A stretch of DNA of 21,915 nucleotides, taken from NCBI GenBank assembly GCA_036676475.1, contig JAKFCU010000016.1, positions 1-21,915 of the forward strand. The letters run 5' to 3'. Of the stretch, positions 6,818 through 12,554 are shown one piece after another (the stretch's first letter is position 1; each line of letters opens with the position of its first letter). Origin of the DNA: LC029 sp036676475 (GTDB taxonomy: Bacteria > Bacillota > Bacilli > Aneurinibacillales > RAOX-1). A program made the position numbers and the translations under genes. The notes beneath the pieces are model-generated. The model was not told the origin of the DNA and ran no database searches. It saw only the letters and a program-made list of their open reading frames with translations.

Positions 6818-7198
6818 ATGGCAGATGATTGGAAGTTGTTGATCCTCGATCAAACTGGAAAGGAGTATCAGGCCTCCTTTGAGGTGATGGAGAATCTAAT
6901 GGATCCGACGATCCCGGTCGAGGATTATGTTCCACGCAAACAGGCCGAGGCGGTTTATCTATCAAAACTGTTGGAACGCTTTTCAATTTCACCTACCTTT
7001 ACCCATGTACTAGTTCAAGCCATAGATGGCTTGAACAAAAAGGTAACAAAAGAGGATGCGGATCAAGCCTTTCTTGTGTTTAAACATAAAGGAGAACGAT
7101 TAACTAAGGGGTTTCCTGCCAGGCTATACGTTCCGGGCAATGAAAGTGATTGTCTGAACGTAAAATCTGTCGTTCAAATTGAATTGCTTAATGAGTAG
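6818..7198 (+). CDS. Small sulfite-oxidase-fold (molybdopterin-binding-like) protein
   Basis: A 126-residue protein resembling the C-terminal part of the oxidoreductase molybdopterin-binding (SUOX) fold: a segment like YLSKLLERFSISP, then HVLVQAIDGL, and GFPARLYVPG followed by LNVKSVVQIEL. Its place after mogA fits a link to the molybdenum cofactor. However, the Cys that ligates molybdenum in SUOX enzymes has no equivalent here; the only Cys is near the end, in the SDCLNVK segment. It may be a non-catalytic relative or a trimmed one. The start at 6818 has AGGAGGAAAGG before it. The in-frame stop at 7198 is followed without a break by a LutC remnant. Confidence 0.5.
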   Translation: MADDWKLLILDQTGKEYQASFEVMENLMDPTIPVEDYVPRKQAEAVYLSKLLERFSISPTFTHVLVQAIDGLNKKVTKEDADQAFLVFKHKGERLTKGFPARLYVPGNESDCLNVKSVVQIELLNE

Positions 7199-7354
7199 TT
7201 AAGTCAATTAGAGAGTTCGCACGTAACGGAAGGATTGCCAGCCTGCCTCAACTTCATTACGGGTCCTAGCCGAACAGGAGATATAGAACTTGATCTAGCT
7301 TATGGCGTACATGGTCCTGGAAAGGTTCATGTCATTCTATTAAGAGATGAATAG
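7199..7354 (+). pseudogene. C-terminal remnant of a LutC/LUD-domain protein
   Basis: About 51 codons with no start, open in the same frame as the preceding gene and separated from it by a single TAG. The text contains LPACLNFITGPSRTGDIE followed by LDLAYGVHGP, the conserved C-terminal signature of LutC (lactate utilisation, LUD domain). The rest of the ~230-residue protein is absent. It ends at a normal stop and is followed by a terminator, so this looks like the surviving tail of a deleted gene whose deletion endpoint lies at the end of the upstream gene. Confidence 0.8.
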
Positions 7355-7364
7355 AAGGAAAGAA

Positions 7365-7412
7365 GAGGTCGACTCATAACGCTCTGACCCTAATTTGAGT
7401 CGGCCTCTTTTG
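7365..7412 (+). terminator. Terminator after the moa unit and LutC remnant
   Basis: GAGGTCGACTCA (7365-7376) pairs with TGAGTCGGCCTC (7396-7407) over 12 positions with one G-U, followed by TTTTG. It probably ended the lost lut gene and now ends the moa unit. Its reverse side could serve the small minus-strand gene. Confidence 0.85.
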
Positions 7413-7413
7413 T

Positions 7414-7518
7414 TCAGTCAAAAAAACCATCCTCTGTTTCCTCTTGAAATAAGAAAAGTAAAAAGATGACCACTAAGGCTATGATAAGCCACCCTCCATT
7501 TTCTTCAAAAAAACTCAT
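7414..7518 (-). CDS. Small single-pass membrane peptide (34 aa)
   Basis: ATG at 7516-7518 with AGAAGGGGG upstream opens a 34-residue frame. It has an acidic N-terminus (MSFFEENGG), one hydrophobic helix of about 17 residues (WLIIALVVIFLLFLF) and an acidic tail ending in FFD. The shape is that of the many small membrane peptides of Bacillales, some of them spore-associated. I do not recognise the family. The good ribosome site and clean helix argue that it is real. Its stop touches the terminator at 7365-7412. Confidence 0.6.
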   Translation of the reverse strand: MSFFEENGGWLIIALVVIFLLFLFQEETEDGFFD

Positions 7519-7555
7519 GGAAATTCCCCCTTCTGCCCAACCTATTGTAATATAG

Positions 7556-7608
7556 CCTATTCAAGGAATGGGCTAGTGGAAATAGGCGATAGCCCAATTG
7601 TGAATAGG
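7556..7608. repeat. Nested inverted repeat upstream of the Fur-type promoter
   Basis: CCTATTCA (7556-7563) pairs with TGAATAGG (7601-7608), and inside it GGGCTA (7570-7575) pairs with TAGCCC (7590-7595). There is no T tract. It lies between two divergently oriented genes, just upstream of the promoter at 7635, and could be an operator or a cruciform. Confidence 0.55.
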
Positions 7609-7611
7609 AAA

Positions 7612-7684
7612 TAAAAATCATTCTCAATAAATGATTGACGAAAGCCCTTTCTTTCATGTACAATGATAGTGAGAATTGATATCA
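7612..7684 (+). promoter_or_regulatory. Sigma-A promoter flanked by two Fur-like boxes
   Basis: TTGACG (7635-7640), an 18-base spacer and TACAAT (7659-7664) form a good promoter. Two 15-base sequences match the Bacillus Fur 7-1-7 box (TGATAAT-N-ATTATCA) at 11 of 14 positions each: TAAAAATCATTCTCA (7612-7626), just upstream of the -35, and TGAGAATTGATATCA (7670-7684), over the expected transcription start. That arrangement would allow repression by an iron-bound Fur-type regulator. The Zur and PerR boxes are similar, so the exact regulator is an inference. Confidence 0.55.
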
Positions 7685-7722
7685 AAGATTCGGACTAAAT
7701 TACTTCCTAGAAGGAGGACATC

Positions 7723-8196
7723 ATGTTGTATCAGATTAACGGTTTAAGGGATATTCATACAGTACTGTCTAATGAAAGGAAATTGGGTGGGGCTGTGGAA
7801 GCTGATTTCATCCGGTTGCGTTCAGGAGAGGAATTTTCCAACATTGTCGTTACTCATATTGATACGGCAGGTTCCATTATTTACTCCGTATCATTTATAA
7901 CAGAAGAAGGAACTCGATATATTATCCATGTAAATGATATTAGCTTAATTTCCCAACCTACACATAAGCATATTAAATATCTAAAAAACAAATATTATAA
8001 ACAATGGAAGACCGAAGAGAAAATCAAATTTTTGAAAAAGCTTTGTGGATTAAATGAAGGCTGTTGCACTAAACCGTTTCTTTGCGAAGCCACGACCCTT
8101 GTAGAGGATATTGGAATCGAGGTAGCCCACAAGCATGTGAATGTGGATTGGCTTCAAGAAGATAAGGTTGTCAAAATGGAAAAAAGAGTTTCTTAA
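7723..8196 (+). CDS. Unrecognised 157-aa protein with a Cys cluster, probably metal-regulated
   Basis: I do not recognise the family. The first ~80 residues look like a small beta domain (alternating polar and hydrophobic strands, ending near HVNDISLIS). A Lys-rich helical stretch follows, then a cysteine cluster CGLNEGCCTKPFLC near residues 109-122. There is no signal peptide or membrane segment, so it is likely cytosolic. The ribosome site AGAAGGAGGACATC is strong. The promoter carries two Fur-like boxes, and an encapsulin gene converges on it, so a role in iron or redox handling is possible but not shown. No encapsulin targeting peptide is visible at either end. Confidence 0.75.
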   Translation: MLYQINGLRDIHTVLSNERKLGGAVEADFIRLRSGEEFSNIVVTHIDTAGSIIYSVSFITEEGTRYIIHVNDISLISQPTHKHIKYLKNKYYKQWKTEEKIKFLKKLCGLNEGCCTKPFLCEATTLVEDIGIEVAHKHVNVDWLQEDKVVKMEKRVS

Positions 8197-8211
8197 TATA
8201 GAATAGAAGAA

Positions 8212-8233
8212 ACCCACCATTGAGGTGGGTCTT
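8212..8233. terminator. Shared hairpin terminator between convergent genes
   Basis: ACCCACC (8212-8218), loop ATTGA, GGTGGGT (8224-8230), then CTTT. On the minus strand the same stem is followed by TTTC, so it may serve both the 157-residue gene and the encapsulin. Confidence 0.7.
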
Positions 8234-8249
8234 TATGCTTTGAAGTCTT

Positions 8250-9098
8250 TTACAGATCCAACTCTTCCAACGTACAAATCGCGCTAGGACGCTTAATACG
8301 CAAGGTAACACATTCATATATACGGAAAAAATGGTTCATTTGTTCATCCCCTAAGAAGGCAGAATCAAAATCCTCGGCAATAGCCAAATCCAGATTATGC
8401 TGTCCTGTTGCGACAACAATCCCTGCATTCCCCTTAATTACGGGAGTTTGGAATACCCCGTCGGTCACAAGCTCACGAATATGTTCAATTTCCAGTACGT
8501 TCGTTCCTTGATGGACACGGTGCAGCAGCGCATACAGCTGGGGTGAAACGATGAGAGCGTAAGGGCCCGTGTGTCCCATTTGAAGAAGCTTATTGATCGC
8601 TTCTACCACATCTGCAAAAGCTTTACCTGATTCCATCCAGTCACTGCGAATGTGGGTAAGTCGACCTTTTACATTCATTAGACCAGGAAGATCAAATTCC
8701 TGAGAGCCGTTAAAGATGAGATCGTCTTCTAAACGTGCACATTGAATGGTGGCGTTAGCAGCAGGGCTCATATCGATCGGCATGCCCAAGGTCTTGGATT
8801 GTTGAAGGTCTCTCCAATACAACACAAAGTCTTTGTAAAGGATAGGAATCGTGAGGTTCACTCGCTTGCTTGAGGTCGACAGAGATAGGGAGTCACCTCG
8901 TAAACTGATTCCACCGGACTGGGATTCGTCAAAAATATCATTGGTTACACTCTGGACCCCTTGGCCCAGTGGGCCATAGATGTCAAGGAAACGACGACCT
9001 ACAAGTTGTTTTCTAGCAGCCTGGATGATGGTTTCGTCAAGTTGATTCCACTCGTTGGGTTGAAGTGGGGAATCGGGAAAACGGGATAGTTTGTCCAT
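8250..9098 (-). CDS. Family 1 encapsulin shell protein
   Basis: A 282-residue shell protein of the HK97 fold that assembles into a closed cytosolic compartment. Family marks include the N-terminal helix with ARKQLVGRRFLDIYGPLG, which in encapsulins precedes the shell body and takes part in cargo binding, the PILYKDFVLYWRDL segment, ARLEDDLIFNG, GPYALIVSPQLYALL and the C-terminal VTLRIKRPSAICTLEEL. Length is normal (about 265-285). The start has TAGGAGGCACC eight bases before ATG. Encapsulins need a cargo with a short C-terminal targeting peptide. No intact DyP peroxidase, ferritin-like protein or IMEF gene is adjacent, but a targeting-like sequence lies out of frame in the leader. The nearby Fur-like boxes hint at iron storage; cargo remains unknown. 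Confidence 0.93.
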   Translation of the reverse strand: MDKLSRFPDSPLQPNEWNQLDETIIQAARKQLVGRRFLDIYGPLGQGVQSVTNDIFDESQSGGISLRGDSLSLSTSSKRVNLTIPILYKDFVLYWRDLQQSKTLGMPIDMSPAANATIQCARLEDDLIFNGSQEFDLPGLMNVKGRLTHIRSDWMESGKAFADVVEAINKLLQMGHTGPYALIVSPQLYALLHRVHQGTNVLEIEHIRELVTDGVFQTPVIKGNAGIVVATGQHNLDLAIAEDFDSAFLGDEQMNHFFRIYECVTLRIKRPSAICTLEELDL

Positions 9099-9129
9099 AA
9101 TTGGTGCCTCCTAAAATTTTATCCTTACT

Positions 9130-9150
9130 TTTTAAACTACCGGCGGTTAA
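9130..9150 (-). other. Encapsulin targeting-peptide-like sequence (LTAGSLK), out of frame
   Basis: On the minus strand this stretch reads RLTAGSLK in the frame that contains YKAQGKR before it. It closely resembles the C-terminal targeting peptide of encapsulin cargo (LTVGSLRR/GSLK type). It lies immediately upstream of the shell gene, where cargo genes usually sit. The frame is open for about 25 codons before it but has no ordinary start. One more A in the A5 run at 9129-9133 would give GSLKK-stop. I read this as a trace of a deleted or frameshifted cargo gene. Confidence 0.45.
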
Positions 9151-9229
9151 TCGTTTGCCTTGCGCTTTGTATTCTACATGCTGCTGGGCAGGGAGTGAAG
9201 TAAGAAACGGTTCCTGGAACTGAATTCAT
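9137..9229 (-). CDS. Leader ORF upstream of encapsulin (30 aa), possible cargo-gene remnant
   Basis: ATG at 9227-9229 has a strong AAAGGAGG ribosome site five bases upstream and opens 30 codons ending at 9137. The product (begins MNSVPGTVSYFTPCP, ends QTINRR) has no domain I recognise. The overlapping frame one base along is also open and looks more protein-like, ending in an encapsulin targeting motif. So this may be a real short peptide, but more likely it is the start of a cargo gene that has lost most of its body and its frame. Confidence 0.35.
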   Translation of the reverse strand: MNSVPGTVSYFTPCPAACRIQSARQTINRR

Positions 9230-9375
9230 TATGTCCTCCTTTATAAGATCATGACAATGAATATACTATGTATGAATACAGGGTTATATTTTTACCCTTA
9301 CCCAATTTGTCCATGTATTATAACATAAGCAGATCCATGTTTTCCAACAGTGTACAGTTGAAGGAGGTGAATCTA

Positions 9376-9765
9376 TTGAAGGAGCTAGAAGTGGTAGGTG
9401 CTGTTATCCATGATGACCAATCTGGCTATTTATGTGCATTAAGGTCAAAAGAAATGTCACAGGGTGGATTTTGGGAATTTCCTGGGGGGAAAGTAGAACA
9501 GGGGGAAGAGCCAAAGGAAGCTTTGAAAAGAGAAATTAAGGAAGAACTGGGATGTGCCATTGAAGTAGGCAAACATATTGCAACGACGATTCATGACTAT
9601 CCTCAGGTGCGTGTAAAGCTACACACCTACCATGCAACTTTGTGGAAAGGAACCCCAATTGCCAAGGAGCATGAAGAACTCCGATGGGTGTCACGTGAAG
9701 GACTTACTCGGCTCGAATGGGCACCCGCCGATATACCCACTGTTGACAAATTATTATCATTATAG
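9376..9765 (+). CDS. Nudix hydrolase (MutT-like)
   Basis: A 129-residue protein with a full Nudix box at about residues 38-60: GG-x-V-E-x-GE, then REIKEELG. It should hydrolyse a nucleoside diphosphate linked to another group; MutT-type enzymes clear oxidised dGTP, and the LWKG/EEL(R)W pattern near the C-terminus resembles the MutT and CTP-pyrophosphohydrolase branch. I chose TTG at 9376, because AAGGAGGTGA lies six bases upstream and the domain begins at once. An ATG at 9268 would add 36 residues unlike the family. It is divergent from the encapsulin gene. Confidence 0.88.
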   Translation: MKELEVVGAVIHDDQSGYLCALRSKEMSQGGFWEFPGGKVEQGEEPKEALKREIKEELGCAIEVGKHIATTIHDYPQVRVKLHTYHATLWKGTPIAKEHEELRWVSREGLTRLEWAPADIPTVDKLLSL

Positions 9766-9829
9766 AAGCTGCATATCCAAAAGAGTTCGAGACAAACTAA
9801 AATTATTCCGCCATGAAAGGGTGTTTCTT

Positions 9830-9970
9830 ATGGAGAAAACATTGAAGCGATTAGATGAAATGCCATTCGCCGATCTTACTCCCGGACAGCTTGAAATTCT
9901 ACAAAACGCAGAAAGTAATCTAAATGATAATGAAGAGGATGTATACCTCATTGCTTTCCGCAAAATATAA
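9830..9970 (+). CDS. Small hypothetical protein (46 aa)
   Basis: ATG at 9830 is preceded by AAAGGGTG at a suitable distance and starts a 46-residue, acidic, helical protein with the segment LTPGQLEIL in the middle and no membrane helix or Cys. It begins 64 bases after the Nudix stop and is followed by a clear terminator, so the two are probably co-transcribed. I do not recognise the family. Confidence 0.55.
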   Translation: MEKTLKRLDEMPFADLTPGQLEILQNAESNLNDNEEDVYLIAFRKI

Positions 9971-9980
9971 AGGAATTATG

Positions 9981-10006
9981 GCGAGCTGTTGTAGCTCGCT
10001 TTCTTT
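9981..10006 (+). terminator. Terminator after the Nudix/46-aa genes
   Basis: GCGAGCT (9981-9987), loop GTTGT, AGCTCGC (9993-9999), then TTTCTTT. Confidence 0.88.
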
Positions 10007-10008
10007 AT

Positions 10009-10060
10009 ATACTTATTAGAAAGTATTATACGTATTGAGCTATGCCAGTAGCATTCTTTT
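10009..10060 (+). repeat. Two-hairpin dispersed repeat, copy 3
   Basis: Hairpin I is ATACTT (10009-10014) with AAGTAT (10021-10026). Hairpin II keeps GCTAT (10039-10043), loop GCCA, GTAGC (10048-10052); the outer stem is degraded compared with copies 1 and 2. It starts directly after a terminator, in the same orientation as the other two copies. Confidence 0.6.
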
Positions 10061-10078
10061 ACAAAAACTAACTTACTT

Positions 10079-10107
10079 TTTACAATTGTGACTTTATCAA
10101 GTATACT
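10079..10107 (+). promoter_or_regulatory. Sigma-A promoter of the HxlR-type regulator
   Basis: TTTACA (10079-10084), exactly 17 bases, TATACT (10102-10107). The transcript would begin near 10114, leaving a leader of about 165 bases before the regulator gene, unusually long for a small transcription factor. Confidence 0.7.
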
Positions 10108-10128
10108 GTAGTGAAGCGGTACGAAAAG

Positions 10129-10276
10129 GCCCTGGCGGGTACAACAGGTGCATTCCAGTAAAGAAAACTTGGCAGCCAAGTTGCACTTATGCGTGAAAGG
10201 AAAGTGATTAAAATTTATACTTTCCTATACGCCAAGAAGATTCGATGCAGTAGGAATGCCAAGAGATGAAGGGGGC
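10129..10276 (+). ncRNA. Candidate structured 5' leader (multibranch fold)
   Basis: GCATTCC (10150-10156) can pair with GGAATGC (10253-10259), enclosing two hairpins: AACTTGG-CAG-CCAAGTT (10166-10182), and GCGT plus GGAAAGT (10191-10205) with ACTTTCC and ACGC (10219-10232). A further short pairing, GCCCT (10129-10133) with GGGGC (10272-10276), would cover the ribosome site of the regulator. No known riboswitch class is recognised. The pairings are seen in the sequence; the regulatory role is inference. Confidence 0.4.
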
Positions 10277-10281
10277 TGAAA

Positions 10282-10590
10282 ATGGATTATTCATCTATGT
10301 GCCCACGTTATGAGGCAGCGATGGAACTCTTGGGAAAAAAATGGACAGGATTAATTATTCGAGTTCTCTTAGGTGGACCAAGGAGATTTAAGGATATTAA
10401 AGAGCAAATTCCTGAAATGAGTGATAGAGTATTATCTGAACGGATGAAAGAGTTGGAAGATGCCCAAATCTTGGTGCGGAATGTCTATCCTGAAACACCG
10501 GTACGAATTGAATATGAATTGACGGCCAAAGGGAAGAGTCTCGAACCGGTCATCCAAGAGATCCAGCAGTGGGGAGAGAAATGGCTGTAA
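10282..10590 (+). CDS. HxlR/MarR-like redox regulator, YodB-like
   Basis: A 102-residue winged-helix DNA-binding protein. It follows the YodB/CatR subgroup of the HxlR family closely: MCPRYEAAMELLGKKW at the N-terminus, a recognition region with RFKDIKEQIP and SDRVLSERMKELE, and the wing region PETPVRIEYELT. In YodB the N-terminal Cys, here Cys7, senses quinones and diamide by disulfide formation with a C-terminal Cys. This protein ends at residue 102 and has no second Cys, so it may work as a one-Cys sensor or form a dimer-linking disulfide. The ribosome site GAAGGGGG is strong. Its targets are not evident; the neighbours are unrelated. A terminator overlaps the stop codon. Confidence 0.9.
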   Translation: MDYSSMCPRYEAAMELLGKKWTGLIIRVLLGGPRRFKDIKEQIPEMSDRVLSERMKELEDAQILVRNVYPETPVRIEYELTAKGKSLEPVIQEIQQWGEKWL

Positions 10591-10622
10591 CGCAATCGAT
10601 GTGAGATTGCGTTATTTTTTTT
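10588..10622 (+). terminator. Terminator of the HxlR-type gene
   Basis: TAACGCAATC (10588-10597) pairs with GATTGCGTTA (10605-10614), followed by eight T. The stem includes the stop codon. Confidence 0.9.
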
Positions 10623-10718
10623 GTCCTTTTTCCAAAAAAAGACACCCATAAAACTGAAAAGAGGGGCGAAGATTATGGTAACAAAAGAAAAAAGTACATA
10701 TCTGAGGAGGAATATAAG

Positions 10719-12374
10719 ATGAAATCATGGAAAAACAAAATTTTACCGGCACTGCTAGCGGGAACATTAACTTTTTCATTCGGGACAGCAGTCAATGCGG
10801 AAAATAATGGAAATGGAAAGGGACATGGAAAATCGAAGGTTCAAAAAGTAAAAGTGGAAAAACAGATTAAGCTTAAAGATGTGCAAAATCATTGGGCACA
10901 AAGAACCGTTGAGTTAATGAGCACGCTACAAATCATCAAAGGATATGAGGACGCTACTTTCCGTCCCCAAAACACGGTAACCCAAGCCGAAGCCATTGTC
11001 ATGGTTGTACGTTTGTTAGGATTGGAAGATGATACTGTGATCCAAGGGAATTCGAGTTTATCCTTTGGGAATGTCCCTTTCTGGGCGAAAGGAAGTATTC
11101 AGTATGCTGTTCAAGAGGGAATTATCAGCAGTAAAGAATCATTACAGCCAAACAAAGCAGCTACCCGCTTGTTTGTAACTAAGCTTCTAGTGAATGCTCT
11201 AGGGGCAAAGTTGGGTGAAGATGGAGAAAAAGCTTCTTTGTTCTTTAATGATGTAGAAGGATTATCCAATAGCGACCGCTCCTATCTAACTTTTGCTATT
11301 CTTCAATCCCTTGTAAAAGGATATGGGGATAAAAGCTTCCAACCAAACAAGCCGGTTACGCGTGCGGAAATGGCCGTGTTCATCGAACGATTAAAGGAAT
11401 ATAAGGAAGATCATGGTGACGCGGTCGATAACTCTTTAACAGGAACAATTGATAGCATTGACGATGATAGCCTAACCATTGAAAAGAATGGAAAAGATAC
11501 GTCCTATGATGTAGATGATGATGTACGAGTGTATATCGATAAAAAGGCATCTTCCTATTCTTCTTTAAAAGAAGGAATGAAAATTCGCGTTGCTCTTCAG
11601 GATGATGGGGAAGTAGGGTTTATTGATGCTTTCACATCAGATAATGATGATGAAGATGATACGGATGCACCTGATTTGGGTTGGATGGAAGAGATCAAAG
11701 AATTTAAGGCAGAATTGTCTGATGACGACAAAACGGTTGAAATATACTTTAAGCCAGGTTCTAACGATTATGAAGCGAAAATTGAAGTAACCAACAACAG
11801 TGGAACTCGTAGTGAGATCAAGGGAAATACAGCTCTTTTAAAAATTGAGCAATTGCTAAAAGAAGCTGGAATGAAAGATGAAGACGATCGTTTTGATGAG
11901 GAAGATTTCATTAAGGCCGTAGCGGATGCCTACGACCTGGAAGATGAAGTAGATGTTGAGCTTGAACTGTCTGTAGGATCTAAGGAATATGAATACAATG
12001 ATACGTATGATTTAGATGAAGAAGAGGTTGAACTAGGAGATTTAACTCTTGTTAAAGAATTCGACCTATCCTTTGACTCGGCAGATAAAGATGTGGTTTA
12101 TCATTTCGAAAAAGACAGCAACTCCTACGAAGCGAGCATTAAGGTAACAGAAGACGGCAAGACATCAACCACCTCTGGAGTGAGGGCACTTTCTGAATTG
12201 AAAGCTCTGCAAGAACTATTCACCGAAGATGATGATGCGATTGATCTGAATCGTGTGGTCAACTGGGTAGATAATAAATATGACTTGGAAGGTAACACCA
12301 AAATCAAAGGATCTGTTAAGATTGGAAGTTCTACTTATTCATTAGATAAAGAAGTAGATTTGGGCGGAAAATAA
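10719..12374 (+). CDS. SLH-domain surface protein with acidic YusW-like repeats
   Basis: A 551-residue secreted protein. A signal peptide (about residues 1-27, ending VNA) is followed by a Lys/Gly linker and three SLH domains: first around 52-103 (HWAQ..GYEDATFRP), a second around 116-165, and a third around 183-232 (GYGDKSFQPNKPVTRAEM). SLH domains bind pyruvylated wall polymers, so the protein should sit on the cell surface. Next is a short beta domain (LTGTIDSIDDDSLTIEK) and two related acidic repeats of roughly 100 residues (from about 325 and 445), each starting with a FDLSFD/FKAELSD-like strand and resembling the poorly known YusW domain. The very high Asp/Glu content suggests cation binding. 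The start has GAGGAGG upstream; a terminator follows. It is probably a single gene unit. Confidence 0.88.
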   Translation: MKSWKNKILPALLAGTLTFSFGTAVNAENNGNGKGHGKSKVQKVKVEKQIKLKDVQNHWAQRTVELMSTLQIIKGYEDATFRPQNTVTQAEAIVMVVRLLGLEDDTVIQGNSSLSFGNVPFWAKGSIQYAVQEGIISSKESLQPNKAATRLFVTKLLVNALGAKLGEDGEKASLFFNDVEGLSNSDRSYLTFAILQSLVKGYGDKSFQPNKPVTRAEMAVFIERLKEYKEDHGDAVDNSLTGTIDSIDDDSLTIEKNGKDTSYDVDDDVRVYIDKKASSYSSLKEGMKIRVALQDDGEVGFIDAFTSDNDDEDDTDAPDLGWMEEIKEFKAELSDDDKTVEIYFKPGSNDYEAKIEVTNNSGTRSEIKGNTALLKIEQLLKEAGMKDEDDRFDEEDFIKAVADAYDLEDEVDVELELSVGSKEYEYNDTYDLDEEEVELGDLTLVKEFDLSFDSADKDVVYHFEKDSNSYEASIKVTEDGKTSTTSGVRALSELKALQELFTEDDDAIDLNRVVNWVDNKYDLEGNTKIKGSVKIGSSTYSLDKEVDLGGK

Positions 12375-12386
12375 GAAGAAAAGAAT

Positions 12387-12419
12387 GAACTGCTGACGTA
12401 TTGAGTCAGCAGTTCTTTT
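12387..12419 (+). terminator. Terminator of the SLH protein gene
   Basis: Perfect 11-bp stem GAACTGCTGAC (12387-12397) with GTCAGCAGTTC (12405-12415), followed by TTTT. Confidence 0.92.
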
Positions 12420-12554
12420 ACTTATACAAGCCTATTTACAGGTCGCACATAATTGCAACATATCTTAGCTTAACTCGCCCATATATGCCTAGAATTCGCT
12501 CATATCTAGACTATCCAAGGGATTGCCTGCTATTAATATACCTTAAACATGAAA

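Noticed and set aside
9976..10179. 67-codon open frame on the minus strand
   Set aside because: It runs through a terminator, a dispersed repeat and the regulator promoter, has no clear ribosome site and reads like random sequence.
10108..10281. T-box or known riboswitch in the leader of the HxlR-type gene
   Set aside because: No T-box antiterminator sequence, no specifier-like arm and no motif of the common classes I know; kept only as an unknown structured leader.
12446..12515. Short direct repeats (CGCCCATAT / CGCTCATAT) as a CRISPR or regulatory array
   Set aside because: Only two degenerate units with no regular spacing; no CRISPR array is visible anywhere in the window.
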